DNA of 6,027 nucleotides from an uncultured Oscillospiraceae bacterium (lineage in GTDB: Bacteria > Bacillota > Clostridia > Oscillospirales > Acutalibacteraceae). The position numbers and the translations under genes are program-made. The number at the start of each line of letters is the position of its first letter. The first letter of the stretch is position 1. The notes below the pieces were generated by a model. It made no database searches. It saw only the letters and a program-made list of their open reading frames with translations, and had not been told where the DNA came from. This document shows, piece by piece, positions 1 to 5,973 of this stretch. Where the stretch lies: NCBI GenBank assembly GCA_900552225.1, contig URYX01000118.1, positions 1 to 6,027 on the forward strand. The letters run 5' to 3'.

Positions 1-51
1 ATACGAGATGTAGAGAGGTCTCGTGGGCTCGGAGATGTGTATAAGAGACAG
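1..51 (+). other. Illumina Nextera i7 adapter read-through (not genomic)
   Basis: This is sequencing-library sequence left on the end of the contig. Positions 1-9 (ATACGAGAT) are the end of the P7 flow-cell primer. Positions 10-17 (GTAGAGAG) sit exactly where the 8-base i7 index belongs, and they are the reverse complement of CTCTCTAC, which I recall as Nextera index N707. Positions 18-32 (GTCTCGTGGGCTCGG) are the Nextera read-2 segment. Positions 33-51 are the 19-bp Tn5 mosaic end (AGATGTGTATAAGAGACAG). All parts are in the right order with no gaps, so the identification is near certain. Genomic sequence begins at 52. In the frame of the next gene the adapter translates to MGSEMCIRDR, a known contaminant peptide in protein databases. 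Confidence 0.98.
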
Positions 52-52
52 G

Positions 53-295
53 CTGACGCTCATCATTCTGTCGTTCCAGAGCCTGTGGGGCAATACGGGC
101 GGCATGGTGATTTACGATGAGGAGCTGAAAACGCTCCCGACCGTGCTGCAGAATATCATCGCGGGCGGAACGATTGCCCGCAGCGGTGTATCGGCGGCGG
201 TGGCGCTGCTGCTGATCATCCCGCCCCTGATCACCTTTATTCTGTCGCAGTCCAATATTCTGGAGACCATGAGTACCTCCGGCATGAAGGATTGA
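53..295 (+). CDS. Carbohydrate ABC transporter permease, MalG type (C-terminal fragment)
   Basis: This is the last 80 codons of an inner-membrane subunit of a carbohydrate ABC importer (binding-protein-dependent transport family, MalG-like). The 5' part is missing because the contig starts here. The fragment opens in a hydrophobic helix (LTLIILSFQSLWG), continues through an extracytoplasmic stretch (IYDEELKTLPTVLQNI), then a final membrane helix (GVSAAVALLLIIPPLITFIL). It ends with FILSQSNILETMSTSGMKD, the typical MalG-family tail (sequence like F..SQ..I.ETM..SG.K). Full-length members are usually about 270-300 residues, so roughly 200 are lost, including the EAA loop that contacts the ATPase. 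An open frame continues upstream to an ATG at 23, but that start and its first ten residues are adapter-derived. The next gene follows after 28 bp, which suggests one operon. The transported sugar cannot be inferred. Confidence 0.88.
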   Translation: MTLIILSFQSLWGNTGGMVIYDEELKTLPTVLQNIIAGGTIARSGVSAAVALLLIIPPLITFILSQSNILETMSTSGMKD

Positions 296-303
296 GCCCC
301 GAG

Positions 304-317
304 AGGAGGAGCGAAGG
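304..317 (+). promoter_or_regulatory. Ribosome binding site region for the NHL/Yip1 gene
   Basis: Two purine-rich elements precede the ATG at 324. AGGAGG at 304-309 is the better anti-SD match but lies 14 bases away. GAAGG at 313-317 is weaker but has a normal 6-base spacing. Either supports the ATG at 324, which also gives a clean signal peptide. Confidence 0.6.
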
Positions 318-323
318 AACGCT

Positions 324-2423
324 ATGAGAAAACGATGGATTGCCCTGACTCTGTGCGCCGTCCTGCTGTGCGGGGCCTCGCTGAAGGCCTCCGCCGCCGC
401 AGAGCTGACCGATCGGGACGGCTCCTATGTGTTCAGCTACTGGGGTGAGACGCAGGCCACGCCGCGTGCCTATGAGACGGAGCGCACGCTGTCGCTGGCG
501 GGAGAGGGTGAAATCTCTCCCGTGCTGACCGATCTGGCCTCGGACGCGGCCGGGCGGATGTATATTGCCGACAGCGCCGGCTCCTGCATCTGGGTGATTG
601 CCTCCGACCTGACCGCGGAGGGGCGCATTACCGCCTATACCGACGGCGGCGAGGAACGGACACTGTCCGGCTGCGAGGGCGTATGGGCGGATGACGGCCG
701 GCTGTATATTGCCAACACCGGCGGCAAAAACGTGGTGGTGCTGGATGCAGAGACCCATGAGACGCTGACGGTGATTCATGCCCCCTCGGCGGAGGAGTGG
801 AGCAGCACGGTGGACTTTGAGCCCGTGCGGCTCTCGACGGACGGCGGCGGGCGTGTCTATGTCATTTCGCGCAATCAGACGCAGGGCATTGTGCAGTTTA
901 CCAAGGAGGGCACCTTTATCGGGTACCTCGGTGCTCTGGAGGTCACGCCGACGGCCTGGGACATCTTCATCCGCACGGTGGGCACCGAGGAGATGAAGAA
1001 GCGCACGCTGCAGCTGGTGCCGACCGAATTCTCCAACCTGATCTGCAACCGGGACGGCCTGGTGCTGGCCATCACCGAGACGGTGACCGACCAGGAGATC
1101 TACAGCGGAGAAAGGGTGCCGGTGCGGCTGCTCAACCCCCTCGGAAGCGATATTTTAAAGACCAACGGCTACCATAACCCCGTCGGAGACATCGACTTTA
1201 CCCTGTGGAAGGACGAAAACTCGGGAGCCTCCCGCTTTGTGGATGCGGCGGTCGGCCCGAACGGGATTTACAGCCTGCTGGACCGTGTGCGCGGCAAGGT
1301 ATTCACCTACGACGCGGACGGCAACCTGCTGTATGTGTTCGGCGGCCTCGGCGGCGGTGTAGACCGCTTTGTGCAGCCGGTCTCGCTGGTATACAGCGGG
1401 GATCGGATCGCGGTGCTCGACCAGTCGCAGGCCAAGCTGACGCTGCTGCGGCCGACGCCGTTTGCCAAGCTGGTGCTGCAGGCCTACGATGCCCACGAAA
1501 ACGGGAACGCCGCGGCGGAGACGGCCTGCTGGGAACGGCTGGAGCAGGAGTTCGGCGGCTACGACCTGACAAGCCTCGGCCTCGGAAAGGCCCTGCTCAA
1601 CCGGGGCGAATACCGCGCGGCCATGGAAAAATTCCGCGCCGCGCACCATAAGACCTACTATTCCAAGGCTCTGAAGGGCTGGCAGACGCAGTTTGCCGAG
1701 CAATACCTCGGCTGGCTGCTGCTGGCCGCTGCGGCGGCGATTGCGCTGCTGACGGTGGGGCTCCGCGCGCTGGCCCGGCGGGTCCGCCGCTCGTCGTCGG
1801 TACCGGCGCGGGCGCTGGCGGACGGATGGGAGATCACGACACACCCGTTTGCCGGCTTCTGGAATCTGAAATGGGAGCATCACGGCACCGCCGGCGGGGC
1901 CACGCTGCTGCTGGCGGCCGCCCTGGTTATCCACTTTATCGGTACCCGCTGCGCTCCGTATCTGGCGAGCAACCTGCATCTGTCGCAGACCAACTCCCTG
2001 CTTCCGACGCTGTCACTGGCGGCCGTGCTGCTGCTGTTCGTGGTGGCCAGCTGGTGTCTGACGACGCTGTTTGACGGCAAGGGCACCATCCGCGATATCT
2101 ACATTTACAGCTGCTACTGCCTGACGCCGTATGTGCTGTTTTCGCTGCCGCTGCTGCTGCTCGGGCATGTGCTGACGCTGGAAACCATGTCGCTGTACAC
2201 CGGACTGCGCCTGGTCCTGGTGGCCTACTGCGTATTCCTGCTGATGGCGGGAACGCTGACCGTCCATCAGTTTACCCTCGGGAAAACGGTGCTCATGCTG
2301 CTCATCAGCGTGGCGGGCGTGATGCTGATGGTATTTTTGATTGTCCTGTGCGCCGGCCTGGTCGGCAACATCGTGGACTTTATTGCCGGGGCAATACGGG
2401 AAATCGGCCTGCGGTATGCGTAG
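324..2423 (+). CDS. NHL-repeat beta-propeller / TPR-like / Yip1-domain membrane protein
   Basis: This 699-aa protein probably has a large extracytoplasmic sensor or scaffold domain fixed to the membrane; its exact function is unknown. Residues 1-24 form a signal peptide (RKR, hydrophobic core, ASA then AAE). No lipobox precedes Cys16. Residues about 64-380 contain roughly six NHL-like blades, for example DAAGRMYIADSAGSCIWV (74-91), DGRLYIANTGGKNVVVLD (124-141), GPNGIYSLLDRVRGKVFTYD (311-330) and GDRIAVLDQSQAKLTLL (359-375). Residues 397-450 are helical and TPR-like (LGKALLNRGEYRAAMEKF). A membrane helix at 461-480 is followed by a basic run (RALARRVRRSS), which places the propeller outside by the positive-inside rule. 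Residues about 505-690 carry five more helices (near 525-541, 560-582, 599-617, 627-646, 654-682) and fit a Yip1 domain. It sits 28 bp after the permease gene and 77 bp before the DUF5696-like gene. The Yip1 assignment relies on helix pattern and context. Confidence 0.85.
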   Translation: MRKRWIALTLCAVLLCGASLKASAAAELTDRDGSYVFSYWGETQATPRAYETERTLSLAGEGEISPVLTDLASDAAGRMYIADSAGSCIWVIASDLTAEGRITAYTDGGEERTLSGCEGVWADDGRLYIANTGGKNVVVLDAETHETLTVIHAPSAEEWSSTVDFEPVRLSTDGGGRVYVISRNQTQGIVQFTKEGTFIGYLGALEVTPTAWDIFIRTVGTEEMKKRTLQLVPTEFSNLICNRDGLVLAITETVTDQEIYSGERVPVRLLNPLGSDILKTNGYHNPVGDIDFTLWKDENSGASRFVDAAVGPNGIYSLLDRVRGKVFTYDADGNLLYVFGGLGGGVDRFVQPVSLVYSGDRIAVLDQSQAKLTLLRPTPFAKLVLQAYDAHENGNAAAETACWERLEQEFGGYDLTSLGLGKALLNRGEYRAAMEKFRAAHHKTYYSKALKGWQTQFAEQYLGWLLLAAAAAIALLTVGLRALARRVRRSSSVPARALADGWEITTHPFAGFWNLKWEHHGTAGGATLLLAAALVIHFIGTRCAPYLASNLHLSQTNSLLPTLSLAAVLLLFVVASWCLTTLFDGKGTIRDIYIYSCYCLTPYVLFSLPLLLLGHVLTLETMSLYTGLRLVLVAYCVFLLMAGTLTVHQFTLGKTVLMLLISVAGVMLMVFLIVLCAGLVGNIVDFIAGAIREIGLRYA

Positions 2424-2486
2424 CCCGACCGCACCCCGGTTCGGATCATTCCCCTTTAAGGCTTAAGGCGCAACGCACGCGACCGG

Positions 2487-2494
2487 AAAGGAAG
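2487..2494 (+). promoter_or_regulatory. Ribosome binding site that decides the start at 2501
   Basis: AAAGGAAG lies six bases before the ATG at 2501. The same frame is open back to an ATG at 2348, but that would overlap the previous gene by 76 bp and put 51 Arg/Pro-rich residues ahead of an obvious membrane anchor. This site and the anchor favour 2501. Confidence 0.75.
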
Positions 2495-2500
2495 AACGGC

Positions 2501-5029
2501 ATGAAGCGATTACTGAAAACATGGGGGCTGCGGCTCGGCATTCTTGTGCTGGTGCTCGGCCTGTTTGCCCTGCTGCTGCTGACTCATTCCGAAGGGCGCT
2601 CCGGCCTCGGAACCACGGAGAACTTCGGGCTGCCGGAGACGGCGGGCTATGACCTGACCGACGAGCTGACGGAGGAGGTCGAGGCCTTTTCCGAGGGCGG
2701 CCTGACGATGTACGTGGCGGCGGGCGGAGCCGTGCGGGTGGAGGACGCCTCCGGCCGCACCGTGTGGCGCAACACCGCCCGCGAGGAGGACCGGCGGCTG
2801 CTCGGAACGGAGGACGCCGCGGTCTCCCCGCTGTCCCTTGTGTACCGCTACGAGGGCGAGACGGACATCACGCTGTATTCCGGCGCCGATGCCGCGGACG
2901 CGGAGCAGTATACGGTGTCCTATTCGGAGGACGGCACCCGCCTGCGGGTAACCTATCTGTTCGATGAGGTGGGACAAAGCGGCATTCTGCCCTACGGCAT
3001 CACGCAGGAGTGCATGGAGAACGAGATTCTGCCGAAGCTGAGCGAGAGCGAGCAGAGCTACCTGCTGCGGCGCTATACGCTGTATACGGCGGAGACCGCC
3101 AAAACCGTCGTGCGCGAGACCTGTCCGGGCGTCAGCAAGACGCCGCTGTATTATCTGGAGGACTGCGCGGCGGTGGCCATGAAAAACCGTACCACCGCCT
3201 ACCTGGCGCAGGCCGGCATGACGGAGGAGCTGTACGCCGCCCAGTGCGCCCTTACCGGAGAGAAGCCGGCGGATTATACCGAATCCTATCTTGTAACGGC
3301 GGAATATTGGCTGGAGAACGGAGACATTATGGTCAACATCCCCTGCAGCGAGATTCTGTTCCATCCCGAAAACCCGCTGACCACCCTGACGCTGAACGGG
3401 GCCGCCACCTATGCCGCCGCGACGGAGCAGGGGGCCTACCTGCTGCCCGCCGGCAGCGGCGCCACCCAGCCCTTTGCCGCAGCGCAGGAGCGCAACAACC
3501 GCTATGCCTACTACGGCCGCAACCTGCTCGACACCGAGGAGCAGATCGGAGAATCCACCTTTCCGTTCCCGGTGTACGGCGTGCTGCGCGAAAACGGGGA
3601 CAGCCTGCTCTGCATCATTGAGGAGGGCGCGGAGGTGGCGGAGCTGAACGAACGCTTCTCGGAGGGGGCCTCGCAGCTGACCCTGTCGCTGCGGCTGACC
3701 TCCTACGGCAATTCCTCCGTCACGGCACAGCAGAACTCCACCGTATTCAACCCCTCGGTCTATACCGGCAACTTCACCGTGCGGTACCGTCCGTGTACGG
3801 GCCATACCGCGACGGAGCTTGCCGCCGTCTACCGCACCCTACTGCTGGAGCAGGGCAAGCTGCCCGAAGCGCCGGTCAACACCGACGCGGTGCTGCTCGA
3901 GCTGATCGGCAACGTGGCCTATTCCTACCAGTGGGCGGGCCTGCTCCCCGTCACCTCCGACCGGGAGCTGACCACCTACGCGCAGGCGCAGGAGATGGTG
4001 CAGTTTCTGCATGAGGCGGGGATTACGCCGACGGTCAAGCTCTCCGGCTTCAACAAAAACGGCCTGTACTGCCAGCGCCCGGGCGATATCACCTTCGCCT
4101 CCTGCCTCGGCAGCCGTGCATCGCGGGACAGCCTGTTTGCCTATCTGCGGGAGACCGATACCACCGCCTTCCTGGAGCTGAACCTGGCCTATACCTATAC
4201 GGGCAAGAACCAGTGGCCGACGGGCTACCGGGCGCAGCGCGAGAGTGCCCGCCAGGCCAATAACCGCAGTGTGACCGCCGTGCTGAAAAGCCTGTCCACG
4301 GGGGACGCCCTCGCCAAGGCGGGGACGCTGCACGTGACGGCCCCGAGCCGCTACCTGTCTTATGCGGAATCCTACCGGGAGGCGCTGCCGGAGGGAATCG
4401 GCGCCAGCCTCGGGGACAGCTTCCTGACGCTGAGCACCGACTTTTCCGAGCAGTCCCCGCAAAACCGCGCGGATACGCTGAAGGCGCTGACCGCGGCTGC
4501 GTCGCTGCTCGGGGAGACCCATCCCGTGATGACGCAGAATCCGGTGCTGTCCGTGCTCGGCGCACTGTCGATGAGCGAAAATCTCGACCGCTGCGGCGAG
4601 AATGGCTATGCTCTTGACGCCTATGTGCCGTTTGTGCAGACGGTGCTGCACGGACACGTCAATTATGCCTCCCGCGCCCTGAATGCCCAGAGCGACTACC
4701 GCGAGGCCCTGCTGTCCGCAGTGGAAACGGGCAGCGCCGTCAAATTCACGCTCGCCGGCCGCTATACCGTGCTGCAGGAGGAGACGGAGTACGACTATCT
4801 GTATTATATCGATTGGGAAAAGTGGAAGGACACGGTACGGACGGATGCGGCGGCGGTCAACCGCCTCTATGACCGGATCCGGACGGCGGAGCTGGTGTCG
4901 CTGCAGCGGGAGGGTGACCTGACCCGCACGGTCTACAGCAACGGGGTGACGGTGTACGTCAACCGCGGCGAGGAGCCCGTGCAGGCGGATGGAATCACCG
5001 TTCCGGCCCGCGGCTTTGCCTCCCGCTGA
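2501..5029 (+). CDS. DUF5696-like membrane-anchored protein, possible glycoside-hydrolase fold
   Basis: This 842-aa protein has no established biochemical role; by length, operon position and sequence feel I assign it to the DUF5696 family. Residues 1-9 are basic, and residues 10-27 form one hydrophobic segment (LRLGILVLVLGLFALLLL), either a signal anchor or an uncleaved signal, with no lipobox. The rest is predicted extracytoplasmic. Residues about 50-430 are mostly beta-strand-like, with patterns such as SEGGLTMYVAAGGAVRVED (64-82). From about 435 to 770 alternating helix and strand suggest a TIM-barrel: GITPTVKLSGFN (507-518), AFLELNLAYTY (556-566), IGASLGDSFLTLSTDFS (633-649) and VPFVQTVLHGHVNYASRALN (709-728). 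The end, YSNGVTVYVNRGEEPVQADG (812-831) then ITVPARGF, resembles the C-terminal beta domain of many glycoside hydrolases. E559, D639 and D647 are candidate catalytic acids, by inference only. Ten cysteines are present (171, 208, 222, 249, 282, 371, 432, 524, 535, 698). Probably co-transcribed with the upstream gene. Confidence 0.8.
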   Translation: MKRLLKTWGLRLGILVLVLGLFALLLLTHSEGRSGLGTTENFGLPETAGYDLTDELTEEVEAFSEGGLTMYVAAGGAVRVEDASGRTVWRNTAREEDRRLLGTEDAAVSPLSLVYRYEGETDITLYSGADAADAEQYTVSYSEDGTRLRVTYLFDEVGQSGILPYGITQECMENEILPKLSESEQSYLLRRYTLYTAETAKTVVRETCPGVSKTPLYYLEDCAAVAMKNRTTAYLAQAGMTEELYAAQCALTGEKPADYTESYLVTAEYWLENGDIMVNIPCSEILFHPENPLTTLTLNGAATYAAATEQGAYLLPAGSGATQPFAAAQERNNRYAYYGRNLLDTEEQIGESTFPFPVYGVLRENGDSLLCIIEEGAEVAELNERFSEGASQLTLSLRLTSYGNSSVTAQQNSTVFNPSVYTGNFTVRYRPCTGHTATELAAVYRTLLLEQGKLPEAPVNTDAVLLELIGNVAYSYQWAGLLPVTSDRELTTYAQAQEMVQFLHEAGITPTVKLSGFNKNGLYCQRPGDITFASCLGSRASRDSLFAYLRETDTTAFLELNLAYTYTGKNQWPTGYRAQRESARQANNRSVTAVLKSLSTGDALAKAGTLHVTAPSRYLSYAESYREALPEGIGASLGDSFLTLSTDFSEQSPQNRADTLKALTAAASLLGETHPVMTQNPVLSVLGALSMSENLDRCGENGYALDAYVPFVQTVLHGHVNYASRALNAQSDYREALLSAVETGSAVKFTLAGRYTVLQEETEYDYLYYIDWEKWKDTVRTDAAAVNRLYDRIRTAELVSLQREGDLTRTVYSNGVTVYVNRGEEPVQADGITVPARGFASR

Positions 5030-5138
5030 TTCCCGCGCTCATTCATTGACACGGAAAACCCTCTGCTTTTTACGGCTTCTCCTTCTTTTCCTCATCGATA
5101 TCCTGTGGGATAGAGATCACATTTTGATAGAAACCGGT

Positions 5139-5148
5139 CACATATGTG
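5139..5148 (+). promoter_or_regulatory. Possible operator: CACATATGTG palindrome
   Basis: A perfect 10-bp palindrome ends one base before the -35 box of the promoter below and directly follows a second palindrome, ACCGGT (5133-5138). TCACAT occurs at 5117-5122 and again at 5138-5143, 21 bp (two helical turns) apart. The position suits a regulator site, but short palindromes arise by chance and no regulator gene is in view. Confidence 0.25.
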
Positions 5149-5149
5149 C

Positions 5150-5177
5150 TTGAAAGGAAACGGGCAGCCTGTAGAAT
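5150..5177 (+). promoter_or_regulatory. Sigma-A-type promoter for the SGNH hydrolase gene
   Basis: The -35 box TTGAAA (5150-5155) and -10 box TAGAAT (5172-5177) each match five of six consensus bases, with a 16-bp spacer. Transcription would begin near 5184, leaving a leader of about 25 bases that contains the ribosome binding site. A perfect TTGACA also occurs at 5046-5051, but the hexamer at the right distance (TTTACG) is a poor -10. This implies that the esterase gene can be transcribed independently of the upstream operon. Confidence 0.65.
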
Positions 5178-5193
5178 AGAAGCAGCGGGATAC

Positions 5194-5200
5194 AAAGGAG
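5194..5200 (+). promoter_or_regulatory. Ribosome binding site for the SGNH hydrolase gene
   Basis: AAAGGAG lies nine bases before the ATG at 5210. It is a strong Shine-Dalgarno match with usual spacing, so it fixes the start there. It also falls within the short leader predicted from the promoter at 5150-5177. Confidence 0.8.
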
Positions 5201-5209
5201 TGAATCTGT

Positions 5210-5905
5210 ATGGAAATTCTGAAGCCGGGCAAGCTGGCCCCGCCCGCCGATCTGCGGCGGGATGAATTCGACGCCGACAACGAGCGGATCCTGACCACGG
5301 GCGAGCGGGTGGACATCGTCTTTATTGGGGATTCGATTACGGAGGGCTGGAACGTCAAAAATGCGTTTGCCTCTGTCGGCAGCACCGTCAACCGCGGCAT
5401 CAGCGGCGACGTGATCCACATCATCGAGAAGCGCTACGCGGCCGATGTGCTGCAGCTGCATCCGTCGGTGGCGGTCATCCACGGCGGCGTCAACAATACC
5501 TTCCCGCTGTTTGAGGCGACACCGGAGACGATGTCCGCCGTCGCTGAGGAGGCGGTCAGCACCTTTACGGCGGCCTACCGTCGCCTGTTTGAGGCAAGCC
5601 GGAAGGCGGGGCAGATGGTCATCGCCTGCGCCATTACACCGCTCGCGGAGCAGCCGTCTCCCGGGGCCGAGGCCCGCAAGGAGACGGTGGTGCGGATGAA
5701 CGGGATCCTGCGGGAGCTGTGCGAGGAATACGGCTATCCCTTTGCCGATTACCATACGGCGCTGGCCGAATTTGACGGCAAAACAGCGCAGCCTTGCCTG
5801 ACCTATGACGGGCTACACCCGAACGACCGGGGCTATGCGCGGATGGACCGCGTCATCCGCCCGATCCTGCAGGCATGGTTCGCGGGCCGCGCCGCCCGCG
5901 GCTGA
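5210..5905 (+). CDS. SGNH/GDSL-family hydrolase (predicted cytoplasmic esterase)
   Basis: This 231-aa enzyme belongs to the SGNH hydrolase superfamily, which cleaves acyl esters such as O-acetyl groups on sugars, or lipids. All four conserved blocks are visible. Block I is VFIGDSITEGW (37-47) with nucleophile Ser42. Block II is NRGISGD (61-67) with oxyanion Gly63. Block III is HGGVNN (91-96) with Asn95, where the more common form is GTND. Block V is YDGLHPND (199-206) with Asp200 and His203. The length is normal for a stand-alone domain. There is no signal peptide or membrane helix, so it should act in the cytoplasm on imported or internal substrates. It resembles the PAF-acetylhydrolase-beta/acetylesterase-like branch, but the substrate is not predictable. 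It has its own promoter and lies 180 bp after the DUF5696-like gene, so it may be a functional partner of the sugar operon or simply a neighbour. Confidence 0.9.
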   Translation: MEILKPGKLAPPADLRRDEFDADNERILTTGERVDIVFIGDSITEGWNVKNAFASVGSTVNRGISGDVIHIIEKRYAADVLQLHPSVAVIHGGVNNTFPLFEATPETMSAVAEEAVSTFTAAYRRLFEASRKAGQMVIACAITPLAEQPSPGAEARKETVVRMNGILRELCEEYGYPFADYHTALAEFDGKTAQPCLTYDGLHPNDRGYARMDRVIRPILQAWFAGRAARG

Positions 5906-5934
5906 AACACATTTCAATATTCCCTTATAGCTAC

Positions 5935-5973
5935 AGAGAGCCCGGACTGCAGTATCTGCGGTCCGGGCTCTCT
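5935..5973 (+). terminator. Strong hairpin after the SGNH gene, probable transcription terminator
   Basis: The arms AGAGAGCCCGGAC (5935-5947) and GTCCGGGCTCTCT (5961-5973) pair perfectly over 13 bp. Pairing then continues inward for five more pairs, one of them G-U, to a three-base loop TAT (5953-5955). It starts 29 bp after the stop codon, where a terminator is expected. However, the bases after the right arm (CAGACTGTC, then six A) contain no T-run, so it is not a canonical Rho-independent terminator. On the opposite strand the T-run precedes the hairpin instead of following it. It could act as a U-tract-independent terminator or a 3' stabilising structure, or be part of a repeated intergenic element. 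Confidence 0.55.

Noticed and set aside
338..371. Possible lipoprotein signal at Cys16 of the 699-aa protein
   Set aside because: The residues before the cysteine (V-L-L-C) lack the small residue required at position -1 of a lipobox. A normal cleavage site ASA follows at residues 22-24.
1205..1651. 148-aa plus-strand frame inside the NHL/Yip1 gene
   Set aside because: It is Arg/Gly/Pro-rich, without domain or ribosome binding site, and overlaps a well-supported gene in another frame.
2348..2500. N-terminal extension of the DUF5696-like gene to an ATG at 2348
   Set aside because: It would overlap the preceding gene by 76 bp, adds 51 Arg/Pro-rich residues typical of an out-of-frame reading of GC-rich DNA, and hides a good signal anchor and ribosome binding site at 2501.
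2424..2500. Terminator or attenuator between the two large genes
   Set aside because: Only a short imperfect dyad (CCTTTAAG/GCTTAAGG, 2453-2468) without a GC-rich stem or T-run is present, so co-transcription is more likely.
2510..3805. 431-aa open frame on the minus strand
   Set aside because: It lies wholly inside the DUF5696-like gene, has low-complexity Arg/Gln/Gly-rich content and no recognisable domain. It is a shadow of GC-rich codons. The same applies to the minus-strand frames at 1155-1979, 3839-4657 and 5138-5755.
5046..5074. Perfect TTGACA as a second promoter for the esterase
   Set aside because: The hexamer at the proper distance (TTTACG) matches the -10 consensus at only three of six positions, and it would leave a leader of over 120 bases while a better promoter lies closer.
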